This document shows positions 1-64,000 of a stretch of 64,000 nucleotides of DNA, piece after piece. Both the position numbers and the translations under genes were made by a program. How positions within the stretch are numbered: the first letter of the stretch is position 1; each line of letters opens with the position of its first letter. The stretch covers positions 18,340,943 to 18,404,942 of the forward strand of contig JAVDOI010000004.1 in the NCBI GenBank assembly GCA_032191485.1. Reading direction: 5' to 3'. Under the pieces are notes generated by a model. It was given only the letters and a program-made list of their open reading frames with translations, made no database searches and was not told where the DNA came from. Source of the stretch: Leptoclinus maculatus (taxonomy: Eukaryota; Chordata; Actinopteri; Perciformes; Stichaeidae).

Positions 1-1593
1 TGATTAGGGGCTTTGGATTCCAGCCTGCATGCATTTCAAGGCCCGGAGGCTTTGGAGAAAAAAAAAAAAACAGCCGTCTTTTTCAGTCCAATAAAGAACG
101 GCGAGTGAGGGTTATCCAAATACGCGAGGCGAGCAAGCGGACAAGTTGTACACAACTCTTATGGTGAACGAGCAAAACATGAATAGCAAAAAGGGAAAAA
201 AAAAAAAAAACGGGCTTCCTGGTTGAATGAAAGCCAGCACTCTTGCCTGCGCCAAGAAGATGAGCTGCTTTGGTGGTACAGCAGCCTGGCACGGATGTCA
301 TCTTTTTTTTAGGCTCCTTCTCAATTTTTGTTCACTCTGTCACTCTTTTCCCACGATTCAATGCGCTGTTGTCTGTGTGCATGGAACTCGTTAATAATTC
401 CCCCGCTGCCGCCCTTTACACGTGCCTCCCTGATGTTTTGATTCTGCGCCGTTGATAAGCCTTTTTTAGCGGCAAGTTGCCTCTTTGTTGCAAAGCTTCC
501 ATCATGCGTGTCAAAAAGCCTGATGTTTTCATTCCACCTCTTGCACAACACTGCGTCAACTACGTTTCGCCGTGTTCTTTGGCTTTGACTGGTATTCATG
601 ATAAAAGTAATACCTTTCAACACTTTCTGCATAAAATGTCCTCAAAGGAGAATACTTGGTCTCCTTGGCAAAAGACACACCATGGAAAATGGCCACCCGG
701 TGTGCTCATACATGAGGAGACACTTGGGAACCCATCGGCGGTGTCTTGGCGTCGGCCACAGTTTTTTCGTGTTTACCTCATGATGGCTCCTCAAGGGAGA
801 ATCACAAGATGAGAATCTGCTAAGAACATGGATGGGTGACACAAGAGAGAAGACTTCCAAGTCAAAACCCTATCACACACGTCCAAAGCAAGAGAAAATC
901 TGTCTCGGGACTGGACAGAACCAAGCTTGAGCTTGGTTATGGATTACATAAAACACATGGTAATCCATAACTGGATTACAATGTTAAAACATCTATGATG
1001 TAGCTTTGGGGCTTCTTCCATGCAGAGTTGTGGGCCAAAGTTCTGTCGGTTGTCTCTGGCCGGCGTAGTGTAAAATCACTGAAACTGAAAGATTTTTGGT
1101 CCAATCATGAGGCAGGAGGGTCTGTTTCTGCTGATTCAAGGGCAGAAGGAATACAGTACCCACCACCACCAACTGCCAAAGTGCTCTTGAGCTAAGTGCT
1201 CAGTGCATAAACAGTTACATGACTCTCTCACAGCCTCTCTGATTAGACATTGTTCTTCCGATCACTGTCGCTGGCAGTGGCTCCACAGCCTCGTCTGGGT
1301 TCCAATATGATACATCCATCCGTCTCCATTAAGTCTATACCCCCCCCCCCCCCCCACCTCAGACTCAGACTTGATCGTCAGACTCATCTGCTCTGGATGC
1401 GGTTTTGTTTGCCTGTCTGTGTGTGTGTGAGATGGTGTCTCCCTCTCACTCATGTGATTTCCCTCTTACTTTGTGATTATGCATGTAAATGAGCTCTTTC
1501 TCTTTTTTTGTCCGCCTTCCTCTCTTTTTCCTTCTCTTCAGCCGCTGCCACTCTCCATATGTGCGGTTGCATGTGCACATATGTTCTGTCTCT

Positions 1594-1599
<6 letters not shown>

Positions 1600-1633
<34 letters not shown>
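1600..1633 (+). repeat. CT microsatellite
   Basis: A CT run of 34 bp flanked by short C runs. Confidence 0.9.
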
Positions 1634-1635
<2 letters not shown>

Positions 1636-4600
1636 CCCCTCACTTCGTGCAGCGTGGCACACAGCACAGTAATACGCAGCATGGGTGTGGACACAGAGGA
1701 AATAAAAGACAGTGAGACGGAGAGAAAAGGGGTCTTGTTTATGCATTAGTTGCAGGACTTAAGGCCCCCCCCCCCCCCTTCTCCCCACTCACCCACTCTG
1801 CCACCGCTTAAAGTCTGCATGGGTACTGCAGAAAGATAAACAAACCCGGTACACACCCCCCCCCCCATCCACCACCATCTCGACTGGAGTGTTGCTGTTT
1901 TGAATACCGCAGAATAGATTTGCTTTTGTGTTCTGCAGTCCCCTAAAAATATGACATTTTATATGCCTCCCATATAGCGTGCGTAAGACTCACACACACA
2001 CACACACACATATGAGATGTAAAGAATCTCCTCATACACATGCTCAGAGTTAAATCAGGCAGGGATGGATGGCTGTAGCGAGCGTGTACCCTGCTGTGAA
2101 GGAATCTGTGGTGTAAAAAAGAAAAAGGAGGATTTAAAGAGGTTTACCAGCTGTGTGACCTCTCGCCTTTGACTCCAACAACCCCCCCCCCCCGACTCCC
2201 ATCCCTCCCTGGGCCCTCTGCAATTCACTCTCAAGTCGACGGCACACAGAGTGGCGGGGGTGTAGTGGTGGGGCTTTTAAAAGGATGGTGGCGGCGGAGA
2301 GGGTCATTGTTCGGAGTGAAAGGGTCAGAGGAGGGGTACTCAAATGAGCGATTGCTGACTTTGTAGACACACAGAAGTGAATGTGAAAGCATTGAACACA
2401 CGTCGGAGAGAGGCCATACATGTGTGGCCACTGAAAGTGCCTTTTCTTCATGCACTAATGTTTGGTAGCACCCCCGTCATGTTCATCATTTCCTCCGTTC
2501 CCCTGGCTTTTGCCCAATGCGCGTAACCGTCGTCCCCAATAACCTTCTGTCTGCCACACAAACAAACTCTTTATTCTGGTGGGTGGGCGGGAAATAAGGC
2601 CAGTTCACAACACTGGCTCTGTGTTTCAACAGTTTACTGCGGAGGAATACATTAATATGGATCATGCCACATTATTACCTCCCACTGAATTCCCCCCCCC
2701 CCCCCCACACCCCACACCCCACCCGTACAGCATCTGCCAACCACTAGCTAAATGCCCAACAGGTCACATGAGGCGGCTTGAGCCTCCATGGGCGGCCAGA
2801 GAACATAGGACTTCTCACACTTCGCTTGTCTGGTGATTATCTAGAAACAAGGGACGGTTTTGTGGGAAATGCTCCAGTCCGGAGGCTCCACAAATACATT
2901 TCGATGGACATTTTGTATTCCCCCTTATAAGGAGTTACTCATATCTTTTGCTTATAAGGATGTATTTCAGTGATCTCTACTTTACATGTCTTTTTTTTGT
3001 TGTTCCGTCTGTCTTTTTTTCCATTGATTGTCTGGTTTGCTGTACCACGCCTTATCGGAAAGCCGCGTTTGGGTCTTAAGTGGAAAGTCCTGAGTCCCAT
3101 TTGCCGCTGTCTGTTCCGTGGTTCTTTTGTAAAGTGGTTGTAAAAGACAGTTGTCTCTCCCAGGCTTTCAGTGGTAGCGCTGGTGGTGGGACACATGATG
3201 GGGTGGACTGACAGGCAAGCAAGACAGAGTCAGTGTGGGTCAAACCTTTGCCATCTGTCTCTGCTTTTCACAATGCCGTGTGACAGACAGGGGTACAGAC
3301 ACTCCCCTAAACCTCCAGCCCAAACAGGTTCCAACCGCAGCCTGCTTTGCACATGGAGTTGCCCAACGCTAATTGCTATGGTAGCGTGTTTATCTTCGCT
3401 CGACCATACAATCAGATCCAGTCGCTTTCAATCAAGCGCAGTGAACATGCAGCAATTTAACGTCATTTCGAAAATGAGTGCAGAGACATACTGACTGAAG
3501 TATCACGTGTAGGCAACAATCCCAAGTGGTGTCGCATGTGTCTGGTGCAGCACTCGCTGGCTTGATGGTGGTCGGAATGTAGATTTGTCGATCAATAATT
3601 TTCCGTGTTCACTGCTTCTTTTAGTCAATAGTCGGATAATAGCACAAAGTAGTGCAAATTAAAATGCTACCTTTTCCAATCACACATGGAAAAAGCTACA
3701 TTTTTTTTTAAAACTCCGGCTACCACAGCGAGGTTACTAAATACTATTTAGCCAGCTGACGGGCTTTGGCCCAGTTTCAGAGGCAAATTACCAGGATTAA
3801 CTCCATTTTCAATTAATTCCCTGTAACAAAAAAAAAGAGCCTGAAAAAGATGACCACCCTTGATGAAGAGAGGGGTTGTTATCAACAGAGCCAATAGAGT
3901 TCCTCTTATGTATTCAAGTGTGTGTGTGTGTTGCCATCTTTTATTTGTGAATGTGCTAGCTTGTGTGTGTGTCTATCTCTTTCCCAGTCTTATGACATAT
4001 ACAGGATTAATCAAAAAGCTGCCAGGACAAAAGGAGCCTTAGATATGAGCCCGTGAAAAAGCAGCCCTGCTTCAGCAAAGGGTGGAGGCTCATATTATGT
4101 GTAACTGAATGATCACTGCCAAAGCAGAGTCAGATATCCAGTATTAACTATCTAAGAGCAAAGGTCTATCAGGCCCACAGATACATGCATGAACAGACAG
4201 GGTGAGTCAGCGGATGAATAGTGCAGGTTTTATTTCTCGCATTTGCAACGGTGTTTTTTTCAACTTCCATTATATTAAGCATGACAAATAAAGACTCGCT
4301 ATCTGTCACATGCCCTTGACGGCTCTGTGGTAGAATATTCTTCTCTAATCATCTGCCACGCTGAATTTATAATGCATATGCTAGCATGCTAGAATTCCTT
4401 GGTTACGTTCCTCTTTAGCACACATCATTTTCTTATTTTTACATGACAAGCACCAAGTTCTTACACTGAGCTCCCTTGTTACCCTTCACTTTTAAAAGGA
4501 TCACACTCAATGTTCATTTTCTGTATTAATTCAGTTCATTTAGATTTTCAAACTTTTTTTTAAAGCAAAGGGCCAAAAGATAGGTCCAGTTTCCCTCAGT

Positions 4601-4837
4601 TGTGAATTTTTGTAAAAAATGCCAGCAGTCATTTTGTTGTGTAGGTGTCACCGTTTTTTTCAAATTGGTTTATATATCTCATCTTGGAAATGAAACTTCT
4701 CAAACCACACAGCAAATGTTTCACGGTGAGCCCGGCCAATTACACAGAGGAGTTTTTGGAGACATTTTCCAAACACCCTGGACTGCCAGTCTTTCCTTCC
4801 TCCGCCTCCTCCTCAATCACTTAGAATAATCTCATTT

Positions 4838-4859
4838 CCCCCCCCCCCCCCCCCCCCCC
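4838..4859 (+). repeat. 22-base C run
   Basis: A mononucleotide C run followed by ACCACCC units. Confidence 0.85.
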
Positions 4860-7800
4860 ACCACCCACCCACCCATCCGCATCCCATTTCCAGAATGAAA
4901 ATGCAGCGTTCTCCAAGTGTCCCAGCCGCCCTTAAAAAAACTTCTCTCCCCGCTACCATGGCAATCTTTAAAGGGCCTTCAAGCCTCGGGCCAGTCGGTG
5001 CAATGCTTGTCAGACTCTATTGGCAGAGGGCCAGAACCTGGTGTCACCCCTCCTATACCCAGTTCTTCTTACCGCCACAATCTCTCTTGTACACAGACAC
5101 ACCGCATCCCCATCCAACTGCCCCCTTTATTGTCAAGGACTGTCTCACACCCCCTGTCTCTCACCTCCCTTCTAAATGTGACCTACACTCTGTCCTATAA
5201 TTAAATCCCTCCCCTGTATATGATATGTAGCGGCCTTTCCTAGACTCTTCCAAACCGAGGGGACGGCCATTACAGACAGCGCCACCTGTAACCTTTGGTC
5301 GTTACGAAGCCTATAGCGGCCAGTGCGACAGACCAGGAGGGGAAATAAAAACAAGTGTTCCTCTTTGTGTGTGTGTGTGTGATTGCGTGGGGATAACGTC
5401 ACAGGTGTAACCACAGGCAAGGTTACACAGGAGATAGATACTGTGTCCCCCCCACTGTGGTGAACAAATTGGCTGTGCAATAAAGTCCGCATTTAGGAGG
5501 TCAGTTTGCCTCCCAGCTGCCAGTCCGTTCACTCCCACTGCACGACCCCGATGCTTGCTGCTGTGCACTCAACCTCAACCGAGGGTGGATTTCAGCTAAA
5601 AGCCTCACAGCCCTGGGTGTTTATCGGAAGGACAGTGCAGCCTCATAATGCTCAGAGTAAACCCATTTCCCGCCGATCGAACTCCGGCCAACACCTGGAG
5701 AAAAACAAAAGGTTGAAGATGGTGGGATTCTGGTAATTCCATCTCAAATCTTTTTGTAAACCTCCATTTCCTTTTCGGAGATGGGCTCACACAACAGTCA
5801 TTTTCATCATTTTTCCCCCGACAGCTATGAAAGGCTGCCTGAACATTGAACAGACAACATCACATAACACCAATTTTGAGGCTTGGGCTGACTCATAACT
5901 TTAAGAATGACCCTTATTAAAGAATGCTATATTTTCGTGTCAACACTACTAATATCAGCAGTTCTTTGCAGCAAAATCTCCTTAAAAGAAGGCAAAGTGT
6001 GGAGCTCAACACGCTGCTCATAAAACCCCCCGAGAAAGGTTATGGTGCTCCCAGGGGGCCGGCAGATGGCCGACACAAGGTGTCTCTGAGGTGTCAAGCA
6101 CCATTTCTGGGTCTGAGAGGTTGGGAACAGTTGAGGGCAAAGGCGCATGGGAAAGCTACTCCGAGGAGAGGTTGCTATGGCAGCGCGTTCTGCAATCTCT
6201 TAATGAGGTCACGGGAGCACAGCTCTCCCTACCTGTGCAAACAACCTTCACTTTAGGCCCAAAAAAAATATGCTCATGCGTTGCCATAACGCAAAAATAT
6301 ACTTCTCTCATATAATATGCTCTGGAGTTTATTCTGTTGGTAAGATCAAAGAAATGTGAGTTACATGTACTTCAGATTGCATATAATTGGGACTATTAGT
6401 GTTCTCTGCAAAAGTGTGCATCCTAATGTTACAGTTTCTTGAACATTCTGTATTTTAATTCATCATCCCACCCTTTCTGCACCTAATATATCAGACGTGC
6501 GTCGTCACTTTGCCTCTAATCTCTTCACACCTTACTACCTGTTGCATGCAGTGCAGTGCATTCTACTGTTGCGTTTCGTGTAAAACAAAGTTAAACGTTG
6601 AAAAAGTGAGCTCTTTGCACTGGGGCTCCCCTACACGAAGGACAGGTGTGCCTTGTTTTGAAAATTCCTATGACGCGCATCTCTCAGGATGGAGGGACTG
6701 GCAACAAAAGCGTGAAGCTGGGCGGTAGATACACACTGGGTGCATTTACATAATAGTCCTGCAGTTCCATGCAAATTCATGTGAGTCCCTACCAAACATC
6801 TGCAACGCAAGCATAGTTTAGTATGCATGAGTTTGAGAGGGAAGGGGAAGGAGAGAGAGAGGAAATGAGGGAGATTAGGGGAGGGGGTTAGATGGAGAAA
6901 AAGAAACCAGAGATGGAGGATTTGAAGGATGACTAGTTTGATCAGGGGGATAAATTTAGAAGCTAAACACACCTCCCTTCACACACACATACACATATAC
7001 CTCAACACTCTCTCTGTCTTCCACTGTATATGTAGCTTTAGGGTATCACAGGACAGTGTACACCAGGTTGGGTTTTCCCTGTTTTGTTGTTGTTTTTTTC
7101 TCATGGTCGATTTTTGCCTCAACACGTAGCCAATATTGTCAAGTAGAAAGCTACGCTGGTAGAGAGAGAAAGAGAGAGACCTTACCAATGACACATGGAA
7201 TCAATACTGTAAGGATTTCAGCATGGTGAAAAACAGATGGTTGCTATAGACTTGTTTTATAGCTGAGGTTGGGGTGTGTGTGTGTGTGTCTCGGTATATA
7301 TATATCTGCTTCTTACAAAGACACGCGTACAAAAATGTAGAGGCACATGAATAAGTTCCCTCTAAATCATCACATACCTATATGCCAAATGCACACATAC
7401 ATACAAATGCAAAACACAGAAATCAACTGTACACATATGCAAATATAAAGGACCAATCTATATGTACATATTTATGCACACGTAAATACATGTGCATGTC
7501 TCACACATGTATAAATACAAACTGATAAATACATGCACACAAACACAAATTGTTCACAGAGGCACAAATGCACAAGCACAAACACTGACCTATGCAACAC
7601 ATAGAATGAGCCTCATCATAACACACACAATGGACCCACACTGACTCACTAAATGGGCCTGCGTCTGACATGAGTGTGCTGGGGTCCTTCTGTCGGGTAG
7701 GAATCAATGAAAGGCAGTAAACTGGTTTGATGTAAAAGCCCGTAACTCTGAGCTGATGCGTAAAAAGTTAATCCAAGGTAAAAGCCTGCAGAGGGAGAGA

Positions 7801-9016
7801 CAGCGGCTGAAGGCTGAACATAAACAGCAGAGTTGAAAGAGGGCCATGAAAAAGGCAGTATTCGCTTGAAAATTCGTATTTTTCCGTCGTCTTACAACAG
7901 AGAAGAGCACAATTGATTCCTGTGATATATACGTTACCAAAACATTTTCAAATCCACACGTTATTATTAGTATTATAACTCTTCTTAATGGTATTATCGT
8001 GGTGGTACTAACATGTTTCAAGTCCCTCCTCTAAAGATTCAGGTTCTCCGAGCTCAGCTAGCGGTCTCACAGTTAGCCAAAGCCAATCAGCTGGTCTAAC
8101 CAAAGTAAGCAATGCGGACAAGAATAAGCATCCAGATAGATAATATGGATTTTTTCTACGGTTATCTAACGTAGTGGATCAAAGTGGCAAGTGTAGCATT
8201 ATCTGCTTAATGCAACATTATAGCCGCTTAGTGCAGATGGATGTGCATTTTTCTGTTCGCCTGGAACTTTATGCTGTAGTATCTATCAGCCGTTTCATGT
8301 GAGCTATGTGACTAGACAGTCAACAGTCATCGTATTCTGATTCTGGAGACACCTTTGCCCTTCTCTTTGACACAAACACTCACATACTTTAAAGTAACTA
8401 CTACCTTATTTGATTTAAAAAAAGAGTTAAGACATGGCATTAGTGGTATTTTAGAGTCACTTAAATACCGTGGCCAGGCTTTTGTTGAAGAAGATCACTG
8501 ATGCTATGTCATTAGTGGCCTTTTTTGTGTGTAAATAATGCTCCCATTTCAATAAATTGACCTATATAGCTCTCAGCTCCTTTTACATGACCCGTGTGCC
8601 CTTTATAGAAATACTAGTTAATGATACTTCTCCTTGGCTGGATATTTTGCTCACATTAGCTGCTTAAGCTAGAAGGTTTAGGACTTACTGTAAACAGGGG
8701 CCCGTCAGAGCCCTGGAGCCAAAAAAGTTGTTGTCGACACACACATTCTAGAAACCAAACAATGCATTGAAACCATACTCCTGCAGAAAGTCCAACTTTT
8801 TTTGGGGGGGACGAGACAAACACAGAAATAAAATTCTTTTTGAAGTTCTAGACATCAAACGCACTGTTTTGATGATCAAGCCCAACCAAACGGAGGGCTT
8901 TTTAACTGTGTGTGTGTGAAGTGAGCTTACTGTTCACCTCATAAAAGGGATTATTAATGTGCTCCCTCAGGTCATAGTTGTTTTTCTCCTTGTTAATACA
9001 ACTTCACATCTTTGCA

Positions 9017-9041
9017 GTGTGTGTGTGTGTGTGTGTGTGTG
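9017..9041 (+). repeat. GT microsatellite
   Basis: A GT run of 25 bp. Confidence 0.85.
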
Positions 9042-9211
9042 GGTAGAACCATTTTTAACGGTACAGTGAAGTGGACGGAAACGGCTCAGTGTCTTAAAAT
9101 CACAGCTCTCATGGTCTCTTCTCGAGATACGTATTCATGTACACGTGTGGCTTCATTCACTTTGTACGGTTTGCTCTTTCCTTTTTTTCAAATGTTTCTC
9201 TGCCCATTGTG

Positions 9212-9213
<2 letters not shown>

Positions 9214-9266
<53 letters not shown>
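9214..9266 (+). repeat. GT microsatellite
   Basis: An uninterrupted GT run of 53 bp. Confidence 0.9.
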
Positions 9267-9269
<3 letters not shown>

Positions 9270-10169
9270 AGGTGTTCCCATTTCCCCTTCGCTACCTTTC
9301 TCAATCTCGGTAATCAAATGCATTAGTATCAATATTGCATGGGGAAAGGAGCTGAATTTAAAGCTTGACCATGTCAATGTGAGAGTCCCTGATAGCCAGT
9401 GACTGCCACTACTCAGTGGAAATTGTGCTGCCATATTGGCTGTAATTACTGAAGCCTGGCGACTGGTTAATATCTGGAGTCATGGCCAGATTAAATCTGA
9501 AAAAAAAGGTTCTCGCTTCAAAATGTATTCATTGCCCATCAGTGGGAATAACCGAGAATCTAATGGATAGACGTTCACAGTCAGGCTGTCAGTCTGAAAC
9601 AAAAAGATGAGCAGCACTTATTGCATTTCTTCTCGTGAATATGCTCAAAGCTGTGAATTCCACCGGATAGTCAAAAGCCTTGTGATCATTTTTTTCTCAT
9701 AAATGCTTATGACGATGGCTATCAACTGATCACCGTAATTCCATTGTTCACTCACCTTTTAAATATGATTTGTTGGACCAACTTCTGGGAAAAATATACT
9801 CAACTTGGTGTCACACAACTGGTCTGCTATGGTAGCGCTTTTTCCAATGCTTGTCTTGTGAGAGCAAAAACAAACTACTAACTATTCCTAATTAACTTGA
9901 TTTCCCCAAGAAACTAGTCATTTGTTGCGGTTGTCCTCGTCACATTGAAATCCTCAAAACATGACCATTAGCAGTTTCCTCTCAATCACAGCCTGTAATG
10001 TGGAAGCAGCTGAGGTAATGGTTTATCAATTGATTGGCCTCTCTGCTCGCATTGCCGGAATGCTCAATGCTGCCCATTTCTAAAGGCAAAGTGATGAATT
10101 CTTTGAGCGTGAGAGTTGACAGGTTTTCCCATGGAGGTGCTAAAAGTTTGCTTTGGGGCTATTTTAGCT

Positions 10170-10240
10170 TCCCCAATCCCTCAGGGATCAATAAAGAATA
10201 TATGTAGCCATCTATATCTTTCAGTCTAAACTTCTTTATC
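10170..10240 (+). repeat. LINE 3'-tail-like relic (CCCTCAGGGATCAATAAAG)
   Basis: CCCCAATCCCTCAGGGATCA then ATAAAGAATATATGTAGCCA resembles the fish retroposon tail GGGATCAATAAAGTATCTATC. Only the tail is recognisable. Confidence 0.5.
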
Positions 10241-11274
10241 TATTCCTATTTTTTTTTATTTTTACAGTTCAGAAAAGTCAACGTTGAGCTGTGTAGACAG
10301 TGTCTGTTAAACTGGAGCACACACACTTGTCCTTAGGTCATGTTCGGCAAGGCCGTTCAACAACAATAGCTGTTGTAATTGTGTTGTGAAGTTTGTAAAG
10401 CAACCAGAGGTGGAGATAGAAAACCATGCCCTAAAGGGAGGGCCATAAATCATAACCTAGGCACTGTGTCAGAATAGATAGAGTAATTCCCTACAGGCAT
10501 GGCAAGATTCCCTCTGCCTCCACCAATGTTTACAGTCAGAACAATAGGGGCATCATTCAGAGGTCTGTAGATAATTTGATACTCCACCACTCTCTCTCTC
10601 TCTCTATTCATGTTTCTGTATTATCCCTCAGTTCTCACCAGTGACATCACCTGCCCTGCAGGCCAAGAAAATGGGGGAGAAAAAAACATGTTGGTCGTGT
10701 GTGTGTATAGTATTGTGTTGAAAGATGAGGTGAGCTTCTAAAACACACCCACTCTGTTTTTTTTGTCTGGCACGGCGTCGCCACAAAGGGACTCATTGTT
10801 GATCCACCCCTTTGTGTTTTTTTGTATGTGCGCGTGTGTCATAAAATGGGTTTGCTGCGTACGTTTGTGGTTTTATTTTAAGCGTGCCTGCTGCTGCTGC
10901 TGCGTGTCTTGTCTGTTTCACCTCGGCAAGTTGAGGAGCCTGGTCCAGTGGCTGTGAAGGGCGGGGCTTGTATCCGCCCGCTGTCTGAGGTGCTCGGTTA
11001 CGCCGCAATTAGCTGTGGGTGTCTCGCCTGCTAAGCACTGTAGACGACCATGATAGTGGGTTCGTCAAAGTTGCCTTGATTTCTACTCCACAGAACATGA
11101 TACTGTTAACATTACAATGTGTATTTATACATAGGTAATGGTGTTAGTGAGGTAGTTTATATTATGACTATATATTCTTCTATTCCATTGGAATCGTTTG
11201 CCTGTAAAGTTGTCTGTCTCACGTACTTCTGATCCTGATTGCATCTGAATGATGATGAAATTGTAACAGTCAGT

Positions 11275-11289
11275 GTATATATACATATA

Positions 11290-11322
<33 letters not shown>
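11275..11322 (+). repeat. TA microsatellite with TACATATACTGTA interruption
   Basis: A TA run with an ACATATACTG interruption near its left end, similar in type to the interruptions in the array at 37.9 kb. Confidence 0.85.
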
Positions 11323-11323
<1 letters not shown>

Positions 11324-11467
11324 CTATGCTATTTTAAAAGTACATTCGGTTCACATTACAGCTATTGACTCTCGTGTCAAAAAAGCACTTGCAGGTAAGC
11401 AGATCAGGATATTCTGAAGTATTCAGAGATAGTTTGAAAGTGGCTGTTTTGTGGATCCAAACCGTAA

Positions 11468-11554
11468 AAACTGTGCAGACAGAATATCACCTCAACCTTT
11501 AGGTTGCCCTGCTTTAGGGCATCTACAATGAACTGCACACTGTCTGCACAGTTT
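11468..11554. repeat. Nested inverted repeat: 15-bp outer stem with two inner hairpins
   Basis: AAACTGTGCAGACAG (11468-11482) and CTGTCTGCACAGTTT (11540-11554) are exact reverse complements. Between them lie CAACCT-TT-AGGTTG (11493-11506) and TGCCCT-GCTTT-AGGGCA (11505-11521), which share two bases. Whether this is a structured RNA, a fold-back element or chance cannot be told from one copy. Confidence 0.75.
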
Positions 11555-11579
11555 GTACTGTACCCTGTTAACCACCCGG

Positions 11580-11800
11580 TGTGCAGGTAATTAATCTCAC
11601 TTCTAGAGAGTCACCCTCACCCCTCCTGTGGGCTCAGCTGAGTAGTAGCATCCCTGTAGCTGAGAGGAGTTTAGTGTCTTGCACAAGGACACTAAAGCAG
11701 ATCAGATGCTGACAGAGGTGCTTGGACCAGGCTCCTGACATCTGGGTCCCGCGAGAAGGAACAGTTTTGTGTTTACAGCTTGATTGCTGACACAGACAGC
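11580..11800. repeat. Possible retroposon relic (GTGTCTTGCACAAGGACACT)
   Basis: GTGTCTTGCACAAGGACACT at 11674-11693 resembles the fish repeat segment GTGTCTTGCCCAAGGACAC. The flanking sequence is too diverged to classify. Confidence 0.4.
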
Positions 11801-12378
11801 AATCTTTTGTCAAGAAATTGACAAACTCATTACATTCATGCCATGGATCGCTCACTTCTTTCTTTCCTTGTCTCTTTATTCACATCTTTTTTAATTAAAG
11901 AGTATGTATAACCACTTGATGGTGGCTGTATGCTGCGCCAGACATATCAATGAGAGAAAAAAAATGGTGTGTGTGTGTAGGTGTATGTGTGTGTGTGAGG
12001 TGGGAGGCGTCCCTATCCCTTTTGTGCAGCTTGGAGGATTAATGGCAATTTGACTAAAACAAAGAGACGGTGCCTGGAATATCATTGGGTGTCTGTGTAA
12101 TTACAAGGCAATGAGATAAGCAAATAACGACAAGATCCTGCGATTAGGAAAGAGAAAAAAAAAGAGTGAAAACAGTGACTCCCCTGCTAATTAAGGGATG
12201 TGAGAGGAGGCTGGTTGAGAGATAGGGAGGTTACAGGGTTTGGGCTGCGTGGCACTTTGCTTCCACCCTATCACTTCCATTTAATTGTCACCAGCAATGA
12301 TGTTGTGACAAGCTCCGTGCCCTAGTCTGTGTTTTTATATCCAAAGTCTAATTTTCCTTCTCTTCTCTTCCTCTGCAG

Positions 12379-12511
12379 AGTGCCAAGCCGTCCTGCGTGA
12401 AGACCCCAACCTTCCCTGCGCAGTCGGGGCCTCGGCTCTCCGGCCAGGGTCAAAGATCAGTCCCGCCCCGCCCCTCCCTGCCCCCCGCCCCCCCTCCCTA
12501 CCGGAGCCAAG
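12379..12511 (+). other. ptprs: 5'UTR part of the first coding exon, with upstream splice acceptor
   Basis: A pyrimidine-rich stretch ending TTCCTCTGCAG at 12378 looks like a 3' splice site, so this exon is probably not the first of the transcript. The 133 nt before the start codon are GC-rich, especially the C-rich run near 12463-12500, and contain no ATG, so no upstream start competes. The promoter and earlier non-coding exon(s) would then lie upstream, inside or before the window. If instead transcription starts here, the GC-rich block would be a promoter-proximal CpG-type region; cDNA would decide. Confidence 0.6.

Positions 12512-64000
<51,489 letters not shown>

Larger units (their letters stand above)
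1..12378. other. No gene identified: probable 5'UTR intron or upstream DNA of ptprs
   Basis: None of the open frames here has a recognisable domain, convincing splice signals or family resemblance. The region holds CT repeats at 1600-1633, several C runs (1340, 1765, 1856, 2182, 2692 and 4838), GT repeats at 9017-9041 and 9214-9266 and a TA repeat at 11275-11322. A purine-rich tract lies at 6834-6906, a LINE 3'-tail relic at 10170-10240 and a structured inverted repeat at 11468-11554. If the acceptor before 12379 is used, at least the end of this region is intron. Confidence 0.7.

Noticed and set aside
11386..11400. Possible recursive splice site (CTTGCAG|GTAAGC)
   Set aside because: The preceding sequence is purine-rich, so there is no credible polypyrimidine tract.

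Overview
The window is vertebrate nuclear DNA, almost certainly from a teleost fish. It is intron-dominated, rich in CA/GT, CT and AT microsatellites, and carries several repeat types I recognise as common in ray-finned fish: a 'TTTAGCAGACGCTTTTATCC' type element, LINE 3' tails of the 'AAATAAAATTGA' kind, and tRNA-derived SINE-like pieces. No prokaryotic feature, operon, CRISPR array or intact mobile element is present.

The only protein-coding gene I can support is the 5' part of a LAR-family (class IIa) receptor protein tyrosine phosphatase on the + strand. It is best assigned to PTPRS (RPTP-sigma); I cannot tell which teleost co-orthologue (ptprsa or ptprsb). Six coding exons join in frame: 12512-12608 (start codon, signal peptide), 25256-25401 and 27709-27850 (Ig1), 47772-47960 (first half of Ig2), two microexons 50021-50029 (9 nt) and 55358-55375 (18 nt), and 63913-64000 (second half of Ig2, cut by the window edge). 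Strictly this makes seven coding pieces, two of them microexons. They give about 229 residues: signal peptide, Ig1 with the lysine-rich glycosaminoglycan loop, and most of Ig2 with the alternatively spliced meA peptide ETF+EGTPIR. The remaining Ig, fibronectin, transmembrane and phosphatase domains lie beyond 64000.

Layout: 1-12378 has no gene and is probably a 5'UTR intron or upstream DNA. The first coding exon follows (12379-12608, with 5'UTR). Introns are 12.6 kb, 2.3 kb, 19.9 kb, 2.1 kb, 5.3 kb and 8.5 kb. They hold microsatellites, a long AC/AT/GT palindromic array (37.9-38.2 kb), an 816-bp fold-back element with 14-bp terminal inverted repeats (46778-47593), two decayed LINE fragments (53791-54178 +, 57216-57966 -), and SINE/MITE-like relics.

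The most biologically interesting feature is the pair of phase-1 microexons. The first has a UGC motif 5' of its acceptor and a UGCAUG (RBFOX-type) motif about 77 nt downstream, which fits neuron-regulated splicing of a synaptic adhesion receptor. I found no undescribed multi-gene system. The most unusual non-genic items are the fold-back element, a nested three-stem inverted repeat at 11468-11554, and a consensus-quality 9-nt pseudo-microexon with an in-frame stop at 56508-56516.
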